DNA from: Pseudomonadota bacterium
Lineage (GTDB): Bacteria > Myxococcota_A > Polyangia > Polyangiales > Polyangiaceae
Direction of reading: 5' to 3'
Length of the DNA: 8,746 nt
Assembly: GCA_023428245.1 (NCBI GenBank)
Contig: JAEYYX010000099.1
Coordinates: forward strand, 1-8,746
A model generated the notes under the pieces. It had not been told where the DNA came from and did no database searches. It saw nothing but the letters and a program-made list of their open reading frames with translations. Position 1 is the stretch's first letter. Each line of letters begins with the position of its first letter. Below, piece by piece: positions 1 through 5,023 of the stretch. The translations under genes were made by a program, and so were the position numbers.

Positions 1-292
1 GCGCCGCGGGGGGGGGCGCGCCGGCCGCGGCCGCCACGCCGAGGAAACCGCCGTAGCCGCCCGTCATTGGGTAGCCCGGGATTCCGCCGTAGCCGCCGGT
101 GGGTGGCGGCCCCAAAAACCAGCCTCCCGTTCCGTCCCAGGGGTGAGTCCCCCCGCTGGCAGTTCCTCCTCCTCCCGTTTCGGAGCCGCTGTCTTCTGTC
201 GCCCCGCTGCCTTCCACTTGTGCACCGCAGGCGGACAGCACGCTCCCGCCGACAAGGAGCACACAGCCGATCTTCAACTTCTCACGAGCCAT
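1..292 (-). CDS. Glycine-rich lipoprotein, N-terminal part (cut by left edge)
   Basis: The frame is open from an ATG at 290-292 to the window edge, giving 97 codons, and the C-terminus lies outside. The N-terminus is a clear lipoprotein signal: Lys/Arg-containing n-region (MAREKLKIG), hydrophobic stretch, then lipobox LSAC with the lipidated Cys at residue 22. After it comes a low-complexity linker rich in Gly, Ser, Thr and Glu. A Gly/Tyr/Pro-rich segment follows (GGYGG twice, flanking a PGYPMT-like spacer), then an Ala run and a Pro run encoded by the G-tract at about positions 9-17. I do not recognise a family. It is probably an envelope or surface lipoprotein with a flexible Gly-rich stalk. 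No convincing Shine-Dalgarno precedes the ATG. A TANNNT box ends 6 nt upstream, so the mRNA may be leaderless. The lipoprotein call is fairly secure; function is unknown. Confidence 0.72.
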   Translation of the reverse strand, partial: MAREKLKIGCVLLVGGSVLSACGAQVEGSGATEDSGSETGGGGTASGGTHPWDGTGGWFLGPPPTGGYGGIPGYPMTGGYGGFLGVAAAAGAPPPAA

Positions 293-298
293 CCGAAA

Positions 299-327
299 AC
301 TCTAACGGGTCAATCTGATTGCGACAA
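299..327 (-). promoter_or_regulatory. Candidate sigma70-type promoter for the left-edge lipoprotein
   Basis: Read leftwards, a TTGTCG hexamer (322-327) is followed by a 17-nt spacer and TAGAGT (299-304). Each hexamer matches four of six consensus bases. The -10 ends only 6 nt before the ATG at 292, which would put transcription start at or next to the start codon. No SD is present, which fits a leaderless transcript. This is inferred from pattern only. Confidence 0.4.
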
Positions 328-339
328 TCTGACGATTGT
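324..339. promoter_or_regulatory. Inverted repeat overlapping the -35, operator candidate
   Basis: ACAATC (324-329) and GATTGT (334-339) are perfect 6-bp arms around a 4-bp spacer. The CAATCTGA core also occurs as a direct copy at 311-318. The palindrome covers part of the proposed -35 of the leftward lipoprotein gene, a normal place for a repressor site. No regulator gene is visible nearby. Confidence 0.3.
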
Positions 340-357
340 GTCGTGGAGAAGCCAGTC

Positions 358-376
358 TTGGCACAATTTGGCACAA
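358..376. repeat. Tandem TTGGCACAA, two copies 10 bp apart
   Basis: TTGGCACAA occurs at 358-366 and again at 368-376, so identical sites lie on the same DNA face one helical turn apart. This sits in the 210-bp gap between the oxygenase stop and the left lipoprotein. It resembles the TGGCAC half of a sigma54 -24 element, but the GG to GC spacing is one base short for a sigma54 promoter. It may be a regulator site for the lipoprotein gene. Confidence 0.35.
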
Positions 377-485
377 GCGACCTGCCCCAAGATGGGGCTC
401 GCTCTCAGGCACCAGGCCACCGGCGGCGCGCGCCGGGCCCGTGCGACGAACTGATGGAAAGCTTCGATTCGCTTGTGATTTCTTT

Positions 486-503
486 GCGAGGGGACGGCCT
501 CGC
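486..503 (-). terminator. Short GC hairpin at the oxygenase stop codon
   Basis: GCGAGG (486-491) and CCTCGC (498-503) form a perfect 6-bp stem with a 6-nt loop. The stem starts within the TAG stop of the leftward oxygenase gene. There is no U-tract after it in the direction of transcription (AAAGAAATC follows), so it is only a weak terminator candidate. The rest of the gap up to 424 holds nothing clear beyond a 12-bp perfect palindrome of alternating G/C at 424-435. Confidence 0.25.
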
Positions 504-1783
504 TATTCGAGGGCGACCACGGGTCGCAAGAGACCCACCCTCGCCAGATCTGCCAGCAACGCCGTTATCTCCTCTTCCTCGAATTCCGGGAAGGCGTGGC
601 ACGTTGCATCCTTCGATACGACCTGAGTCGAGGAGAGGACGTGCTTGACAAGGGGACGGGCGACGCTGGCGATCTCGAGGACGTTTTCGTCGAGGCGATG
701 GACAGTGCGAACGATGACGCGAATCCGCCCCTCGGAGGCGTCCTCGAAGCGAACGATTGTGCTCGGGATTCGAAGGTAGCGGGTGAATCGATTCTGGTGC
801 GGGTGACTCGTCGGATCACCGTCCCGAACGGCGCGTTCGAGGGTCACTTCGGGCAGCGCCTCGGGTCGCAGGGTGCCGAGAAGGGAGGCGGCGCGGGTCA
901 GCTGATCTTGGAGAGAGGCGGAGTCGAACTCGTCTCCGAATACACCGTAACTCGGCGCTCGGAACGCGGGCTCTCGGAGGAGTCGTGCGCGCAAGGCGGA
1001 GAGGATGAGATCGGCTCGGGACGGTGGGCGCACGGCGATCGAGAGAGACATGCAGACGTCCGCTTGATCGACGGTCTCGTGGAAGCAGCCTGCAGGAAGG
1101 AAGAGACAGGAGCCTGGTTTGAGTCGGAGGGTCTCGACGCCGCGCTCTCGGATCTCCTCTGCGCGGGCGGGCAAAGCTTCACCGTAGATCGCCGAAAAGT
1201 CGGGATGGACGCGTGACTCGGGACTGAACTGGAGCCCCGGGTGCCTTGCGTGAGGGCCTTTCACGTAGGTGAAGTCCTTTTCGCCCAGGAGCTGGATGAG
1301 GAGTTGATCGTGACTGTCGTGATGGAGGGGAAGACCGGAGCCGGGAGCGTTCACGAAAACACCGATCACCGAACACGACGGCACCCCGAGCGCCGCTTCG
1401 AGTTCGCTCAGAAACACGCGACTTTCGGGCACTGCGTCGCGAATGTCCGCGAAGAAAACGGTCAGCCCGAGCTGCAAGAGCGCTTCGGGACGAGCTCCTT
1501 GAACGCGCACTTGGCCGCCTCGTCCGATGAATTCCTCGCCCGGCCGCGGCGGCAGCGAAGGGCCACGCGCGACCTCGAGCGTGCCGCGGTACAGTTCACA
1601 CAGACGGCTCACATTGCCGAGAGCGCCGCTCCGCATCCACTGGGGCAAACGTGCGACCGGACCATGGGTCACGGTGAGCTCACCGGACGTAAAGAGCGCG
1701 TGAGAGGAGCGGTCGAAGAGCGCGAGCAGAGGATCCATCATCTTCCCGATAGGCTCACCTGTTTTTTGGCCCCGGTCCATCAC
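503..1783 (-). CDS. JmjC/cupin-type Fe(II)/2-oxoglutarate oxygenase (YcfD/RoxA-like)
   Basis: The 426-residue product has the layout of cupin-4/JmjC oxygenases such as the bacterial ribosomal-protein hydroxylase YcfD (RoxA). Numbering is from the longest start. The metal site is readable: the HxD motif is H154-H155-D156 in GLPLHHDSHDQ, followed by the family-type QLLGEKDF strand. The distal His is H235 in LFLPAGCFHET, a close match to the family PPGxxH turn. The C-terminal third (about 255-426) is helical and would hold the dimerisation and winged-helix parts; the end resembles a small winged helix. Family members hydroxylate a residue, often of a ribosomal protein, using O2 and 2-oxoglutarate; the substrate here cannot be read. 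The start is uncertain: GTG 1783, ATG 1780 or the ATG pair at 1741/1738 are all in frame. AGGTGA at about 1754-1759 lies upstream of the ATG pair, so the shorter form is quite possible. It lies 87 nt downstream of the Cys-rich lipoprotein on the same strand. Confidence 0.82.
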   Translation of the reverse strand: MMDRGQKTGEPIGKMMDPLLALFDRSSHALFTSGELTVTHGPVARLPQWMRSGALGNVSRLCELYRGTLEVARGPSLPPRPGEEFIGRGGQVRVQGARPEALLQLGLTVFFADIRDAVPESRVFLSELEAALGVPSCSVIGVFVNAPGSGLPLHHDSHDQLLIQLLGEKDFTYVKGPHARHPGLQFSPESRVHPDFSAIYGEALPARAEEIRERGVETLRLKPGSCLFLPAGCFHETVDQADVCMSLSIAVRPPSRADLILSALRARLLREPAFRAPSYGVFGDEFDSASLQDQLTRAASLLGTLRPEALPEVTLERAVRDGDPTSHPHQNRFTRYLRIPSTIVRFEDASEGRIRVIVRTVHRLDENVLEIASVARPLVKHVLSSTQVVSKDATCHAFPEFEEEEITALLADLARVGLLRPVVALE

Positions 1784-1844
1784 ACGAAGTGGGCCCCGAC
1801 CGAGCCCTCAGCTGAGTCCAGCGAACCAAATCGACCCGCCCGGA

Positions 1845-1862
1845 GCGAGAGGAGCCCCTCGC
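1845..1862 (-). terminator. Hairpin after the Cys-rich lipoprotein gene
   Basis: Read leftwards, GCGAGGG pairs with CTCTCGC (one G-U) around a GCTC loop, 8 nt past the stop codon at 1871. No U-run follows, so termination is uncertain. The hairpin could instead attenuate read-through into the oxygenase gene. The remaining 1784-1844 holds no other clear element. Confidence 0.3.
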
Positions 1863-1870
1863 GAAAGGAC

Positions 1871-2134
1871 TCACTTCTTGCAGTGCATGTTGCAGCCGCC
1901 TTTGCCCTTACAGTCGTTTTTCCCCATGCAGGAGTGCGACTCGGGTACGGCGCAGCCGCCTTTGCCCTTACAGTCGTTTTTCCCCATGCAGCAGTCTTTG
2001 TTGCCTGCTTCGACCTTTGGGGCGCTCGCGCTCGCCTCGGTGCTCTCGCCGTCCTTTTGACTTGGCTTGGAGCAAGCCGCCGCCAAAAGTCCCATCGAAA
2101 CGACCTGTCCCCAGCGAAGTTCTCGCGCGCTCAT
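1871..2134 (-). CDS. Small Cys-rich lipoprotein with two CxGxNxCKGxGGC repeats (bufferin-like)
   Basis: From the ATG at 2132-2134 the product is 87 residues. Residues 1-21 (MSARELRWGQ then a hydrophobic run ending LLAAAC) form a short lipoprotein-type signal, with lipidated Cys21. A Lys/Ser/Glu linker follows, then two near-identical 20-residue units: C49-M-G-K-N-D-C55-K-G-K-G-G-C61 and C69...C75...C81. The tail contains one more Cys (C85). This gives eight Cys in about 40 residues. The CxGxNxCKGxGG pattern resembles the Cys motifs of small exported BufA2-type metallophore precursors (bufferins). In known systems these are modified on Cys by an MNIO (DUF692) enzyme and bind copper. I see no MNIO or BufC-like partner in this window, so modification and copper binding are inference. 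A longer frame back to 2239 exists, but its extra N-terminus is Arg-rich and would bury the signal peptide. No strong SD is visible. Confidence 0.75.
   Translation of the reverse strand: MSARELRWGQVVSMGLLAAACSKPSQKDGESTEASASAPKVEAGNKDCCMGKNDCKGKGGCAVPESHSCMGKNDCKGKGGCNMHCKK
1892..1991. repeat. Exact 40-bp direct repeat, period 60 bp, inside the Cys-rich gene
   Basis: Positions 1892-1931 and 1952-1991 are identical over 40 bp, 60 bp apart. They encode the repeated CMGKNDCKGKGGC block of the Cys-rich lipoprotein. Identity includes all synonymous positions, which indicates recent duplication or gene conversion rather than ancient repeats kept by protein selection. Confidence 0.9.
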
Positions 2135-2147
2135 GGGCGGCTTCGTA

Positions 2148-2168
2148 GCAAAAGGCGCTCGCCTTTGC
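2148..2168 (-). terminator. Hairpin between SDR gene and Cys-rich lipoprotein gene
   Basis: AAAGGC (2151-2156) and GCCTTT (2161-2166) pair around a 4-nt loop, extended by GC/GC with one bulged A. It begins 22 nt after the dehydrogenase stop and ends 14 nt before the next ATG. Because of the UUUU in the arm it could act as a weak terminator for the mlaE-folE-SDR operon. It could also be a leader structure of the Cys-rich gene. Confidence 0.4.
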
Positions 2169-2189
2169 GACGCGCGGCCGGGCGGGGCT

Positions 2190-2873
2190 CTAGACGCCGA
2201 ACATCTCGATGGTCGAGCCGTTGTGCCCGAGGCCCGCATCGAGAGCCAAATAGGCGATCGCCAGGGCGACCTCCTCGGCGGTCATGCGCGGCTTGTATCC
2301 GCTGCCCCGCAGCATGTCCGTGTCCACCGCGCCCGGCAGGATCGCCGCGGCCATCACGCCCGTATCCCGGAGCTCTTCGGCAAGGCAGCGCATCATCATC
2401 GTGAGCCCGGCCTTGCTTGCGTTGTACGCGGATTGAAGAGGCGTCGGGGATTCACTCGAGATGCTGGAGACGAAAATGAGCCTGCCTTTTTTCATCTCGA
2501 GGAAATGGGGGAGGGCGGCTTGGGCGAGGGAGAAGGGCGCGAGCAGGTTCACTTCGAACTGGCGCCGCACGCTCTCGGGATCGAGCTCCGCTACGCAGCC
2601 GCGTTCGATGATGCCCGCGGCCTGTACGAGGATCTCGAGTCCGCGAATCCTGCGGAGCTCATCGGCAGCTTCGGCCACCTGGCTCGGGATGGCGAGGTCG
2701 ACCTCGATGTGGCCGTAGTAGGCGTCTTTCGCCTCGAGGGAGCGCCGGAGCGAGCTCGCAGCTTCCGAGCCCGAGCGGCCGACGGTGACAATGCGCACGC
2801 CGCGCCTGCCGAGCTCTTCGGCGGTAGCGCGTCCAATGCCCCGGTTTGACCCTGTGATTGCCGCGATCGTCAT
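2190..2873 (-). CDS. Short-chain dehydrogenase/reductase (SDR), classical type
   Basis: The 227-residue product is a full-length classical SDR, the usual size. The NAD(P)-binding TGxxxGxG motif is T7-G-S-N-R-G-I-G14, D59 sits in the VDL adenine-pocket position, and Asn109 (FEVN) is the structural/catalytic Asn. The catalytic set is S137, Y150 and K154 (YNASK). The canonical NNAG at 84-87 is QAAG, a departure at a site that shapes the cofactor pocket. The ATG (2871-2873) overlaps the folE stop as ATGA, and AGAGG lies just upstream inside folE, so translation is coupled. Many frames extend upstream, but this start begins exactly at the first beta strand. Coupling to folE makes a pterin reductase role (dihydropteridine, FolM-like or sepiapterin-reductase-like) the natural guess. 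Sequence alone does not distinguish this from other SDR substrates. Confidence 0.9.
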   Translation of the reverse strand: MTIAAITGSNRGIGRATAEELGRRGVRIVTVGRSGSEAASSLRRSLEAKDAYYGHIEVDLAIPSQVAEAADELRRIRGLEILVQAAGIIERGCVAELDPESVRRQFEVNLLAPFSLAQAALPHFLEMKKGRLIFVSSISSESPTPLQSAYNASKAGLTMMMRCLAEELRDTGVMAAAILPGAVDTDMLRGSGYKPRMTAEEVALAIAYLALDAGLGHNGSTIEMFGV

Positions 2874-3466
2874 CTGACCTCTGCTCCTTTCGTTCCGAGG
2901 ATTGCGTCGAGGAAGGCGGGCGCTCGGAAGCTCCCAGCGCTGGCGAAGGAGGCGACGCTTGCGTCGTGTTCCTGAGCTCCACGCACCCGGAGACAAGCGT
3001 GGTGGAGCTCGACGCGACAGTAGGCGCCGCTGGCCCCGCCGTGGGTCATCAGCGCGCTGACGACGTCGCTCGCGATCTGTTCTTGGAAGACGAGCCGCGC
3101 GGCCATGAGCGAGACGAGGCGAGTCAATGTGCCGAGTCCGATCAAGGTCGAGCCCGGGTGGTAGCCGACGTCAGCGGTTCCTTCCGCGACGAGGAGATGA
3201 TGGGGACAGACGGCGGCGACGCGGATGCCGCGCACGACGATGGGATCGAGATCGGGAGCGGCGGGCTCGGAGCCTTCTCGGAGGAGCTCGGCCTCGTCGA
3301 GGTCGTAACCGGCGAGCAGTTCGCTCGTGAAGGCCAAGACGGCGCGCGCTGGGGTTTCGGCGAGCTCAGGGCTCTTTGGATCGAAGCCGAGCGCAGCCAA
3401 AAATTCGGTGAGCGCTCGTTCGGCGCGGCCCCTGTCGGGCAGGGAGATTCGCTTTATGCCGGCCAC
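2870..3466 (-). CDS. folE: GTP cyclohydrolase I
   Basis: The 198-residue product matches type I GTP cyclohydrolase, the first step of folate/tetrahydropterin synthesis (GTP to 7,8-dihydroneopterin triphosphate plus formate). Key sites are present. C87-P-H89-H90 is the CxHH motif, and C87, H90 and C158 (H156-A-C158) are the zinc ligands. H89 and H156 correspond to the catalytic/substrate histidines, Q128-E129 to the QE pair, and R116 and R162 to phosphate-binding arginines. TPAR (38-41) matches the N-terminal TPxR. The lysine of the usual SKxAR segment is Thr113 here (GTLTR), a possible divergence. The start is GTG 3464-3466, giving a 13-nt overlap with the mlaE stop and no clear SD, so expression probably depends on read-through from mlaE. 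Its own stop overlaps the SDR start. Product identity is secure; whether the pterin feeds folate or another cofactor is not. Confidence 0.92.
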   Translation of the reverse strand: MAGIKRISLPDRGRAERALTEFLAALGFDPKSPELAETPARAVLAFTSELLAGYDLDEAELLREGSEPAAPDLDPIVVRGIRVAAVCPHHLLVAEGTADVGYHPGSTLIGLGTLTRLVSLMAARLVFQEQIASDVVSALMTHGGASGAYCRVELHHACLRVRGAQEHDASVASFASAGSFRAPAFLDAILGTKGAEVR

Positions 3467-4335
3467 AGGATGATCGCGACCTTGGTGAGGAGGAAATCAG
3501 CGACGAAGATGGTGATCGAGATCGCGACGACGGTGCGCGTCGTGGCCATTCCGACGCCGGCGGTACCGCCTCGCGTCTCCATGCCCATGTGGCAACCGAT
3601 GAGCGCGATGAGCGCTCCGAAGAAAGGCGTCTTGAAGAGACCGCTCAAGAAATCCGAAAGACGCGTCGATGAGAGCGCACTCTGGTAGAAGAACGCGGGG
3701 GTGATGTCGAACTGAAGCGCGGTGATCAAGAGGGCGCCACCGACGCCCATGACGAGGGCGAGCGCACACAAGAGGGGCATCACGAGCGTCGAAGCGATGA
3801 GCCGGGGCCAGACCAGCTTCTTGAGCGGATCGGCGCCGAGAGCACGCACCGCGTCCACCTGCTCGGTCACGTTCATGCTGCCGACCTCGGCCGCCATACC
3901 GGAGCCGATGCGCCCGCCGACGATGATCGAGGTGAGCGTGGGGGCAAGCTCGCGGGCGAAGCTGAGCGCGATCACGCGCGGCGTGTACTCCATGCCGCCG
4001 AACTTCTGGAGACCGTAAGCGAACTGAACCGCCATGACCATGCCGATGAAGACGCTCGAGATGGCCACGATGCCGATCGAGGTGACGCCGACCGCTTCGA
4101 CCTGGTCGATGATCGCTTTCCACTCGAAGGGGCGTTTCGTTGCCGCACGCAGCGCGCCCCAGGTCATGCGGCTGATGCGCCCCATGTGTCCTAGGAAGCC
4201 CGTGAGGCTTTCCCCGATGCGCTCGACGATTCCCGGCGTCTCACGGACGACCTGACCGCCCACGACCGAGACGCGCCCCGGCGGCATGCTCGAGGGGCGA
4301 GCCGGAGGTCCTGAGGTTTGCTCCCGAGGTGCCAT
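3454..4335 (-). CDS. mlaE: MlaE/YrbE-type ABC transporter permease
   Basis: The 293-residue product is the membrane subunit of an Mla-type phospholipid transporter, which moves lipids between inner and outer membranes with the MlaF ATPase and an MlaD MCE protein. The family signature is intact: ELAPTLTSIIVGGRIGSG (129-146) then MAAEVGSMNVTEQVDA (147-162) and ALGxDP. The late GCHMGMETRGG segment (248-257) resembles the usual GCYxG loop. Hydrophobic segments lie at about 83-107, 124-141, 184-207, 236-249 and 266-291. About 60 residues precede the first conserved helix, so the N-terminus is longer than the typical 260-residue protein and Pro-rich at the start. The ATG is well placed: AAGGAG lies 9 nt upstream. 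It follows the lipoprotein gene by 19 nt. The window shows no mlaF or mlaD partner; the next gene is folE. Confidence 0.93.
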   Translation of the reverse strand: MAPREQTSGPPARPSSMPPGRVSVVGGQVVRETPGIVERIGESLTGFLGHMGRISRMTWGALRAATKRPFEWKAIIDQVEAVGVTSIGIVAISSVFIGMVMAVQFAYGLQKFGGMEYTPRVIALSFARELAPTLTSIIVGGRIGSGMAAEVGSMNVTEQVDAVRALGADPLKKLVWPRLIASTLVMPLLCALALVMGVGGALLITALQFDITPAFFYQSALSSTRLSDFLSGLFKTPFFGALIALIGCHMGMETRGGTAGVGMATTRTVVAISITIFVADFLLTKVAIILWPA

Positions 4336-4354
4336 GACTTCTTCTCCTTAGGCG

Positions 4355-4870
4355 TTACAGCGTCCGAAAGCCGCGAGCCATGGCGCGGAACTCAGCCCGG
4401 GAGCGAACGAGCACTGCGTCGTCGCCGCCGCGGTCGACATACACCTGATCGTAAACGCAGCCGTCCTTCTTCAAGACGACGACGAGGAAATGGCGGGGGA
4501 CTCCGTCGAGGCGCGCCGTGAGCTCGCTCTCGAGGGCTTCGCGTCCGTCGAGGTGGAAGCGCTCGGAGCGCGCAGTGTCTCGATCGGTGAGCTGGATGAA
4601 CAGGTGCTGGACGAGGGCCTCGAGGGGGATGTCATCGCCGTCCCGGTGACAACGCGCGGACACGGCGATCATCGCACCGGAGCTCCCATGGTTCCAAGCG
4701 AGTAAGGACTCGTCCGAGCTGATCTGTGTGAAGCCGGAGGGCACAGGCCCGACCTGGAACGCGACGTTTTCGTCCCGGTAGACCTGCCCGTCGAAATGGC
4801 GCCCACCACAGGCGCTGAGCACCCCCGCCATCACAAGAATAGAGGCAGCGATTTGTGCACCCCGAAGCAT
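4355..4870 (-). CDS. Lipoprotein, possible PsbP/DcrB-like fold, upstream of mlaE
   Basis: From ATG 4868-4870 the product is 171 residues. A lipoprotein signal is clear: MLRGAQ, hydrophobic core, lipobox LSAC with Cys21. The mature part begins with a YRDENVAFQVGPVPSGF segment and continues through alternating strands (AMIAVSARC, HFLVVVLKKDGCVYDQVYV). A single pair of Cys (C74, C138) could form a disulfide. The pattern resembles periplasmic PsbP/Mog1/DcrB-like domains: a VAFxVxxPxGF start, an LDGREAL turn and a GCVYDxVYV strand. I base this on pattern memory and hold it loosely. In-frame GTG codons at 4885 and 4879 would lengthen it slightly. Only a weak AAGG close to the ATG serves as SD. It heads the mlaE operon, so it may assist envelope lipid trafficking, though this is inference. 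Confidence 0.8.
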   Translation of the reverse strand: MLRGAQIAASILVMAGVLSACGGRHFDGQVYRDENVAFQVGPVPSGFTQISSDESLLAWNHGSSGAMIAVSARCHRDGDDIPLEALVQHLFIQLTDRDTARSERFHLDGREALESELTARLDGVPRHFLVVVLKKDGCVYDQVYVDRGGDDAVLVRSRAEFRAMARGFRTL

Positions 4871-4884
4871 CGCCTTCACAACCA

Positions 4885-4904
4885 CGATAATTCAGACGTT
4901 ATCG
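4885..4904. promoter_or_regulatory. Inverted repeat in the divergent promoter region, operator candidate
   Basis: CGATAA (4885-4890) and TTATCG (4899-4904) are perfect 6-bp arms around 8 bp in a local AT-rich island. The island lies between the leftward lipoprotein/mlaE operon and the rightward rhomboid gene. The leftward TATCGT (4884-4889) is a possible -10 and would be covered by one arm. This is a typical arrangement for a dimeric repressor, but no regulator is encoded here. Confidence 0.35.
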
Positions 4905-5006
4905 CGGCTCAGCCGGGAGGGCGAGGGGAGCCGCCCTCGAAACCAGGAAAAGGACAGGCCTGTTCAGAAGGGTGGGAACGAGTCGCCCCAGGTCCCGGTT
5001 TTTGGG

Positions 5007-5012
5007 TATACA
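5007..5012 (+). promoter_or_regulatory. Candidate -10 box for the rhomboid gene
   Basis: TATACA lies 11 nt before the chosen GTG start, so the 5' UTR would be only about 5 nt. There is no clear SD and no good -35 at 17 nt. Support is weak, but this is the only AT-rich hexamer in the 138-bp divergent gap on this strand. Confidence 0.3.
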
Positions 5013-5023
5013 CACGGCTGCCG

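Noticed and set aside
358..376. Sigma54 -24/-12 promoter at TTGGCAC...TTGGCAC
   Set aside because: The GG to GC spacing is one base too short, and TTGCW is not present.
424..435. CGGCGCGCGCCG palindrome
   Set aside because: A 12-bp G/C palindrome is expected by chance in DNA of this composition and has no partner element.
1241..2404. Long rightward frame of 387 codons opposite the oxygenase and Cys-rich genes
   Set aside because: It is Arg/Pro/Ser-rich low-complexity sequence with no domain, opposite genes with clear motifs; a GC-rich shadow frame.
2067..2849. Rightward frame of 260 codons opposite the SDR gene
   Set aside because: The opposite strand has a complete SDR with its catalytic residues; this frame has no recognisable domain.
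4796..5023. Extra N-terminal 76 residues of the rhomboid frame
   Set aside because: It would overlap the divergent lipoprotein gene, is hydrophilic without conservation cues, and the GTG at 5024 gives the family-typical N-terminus.
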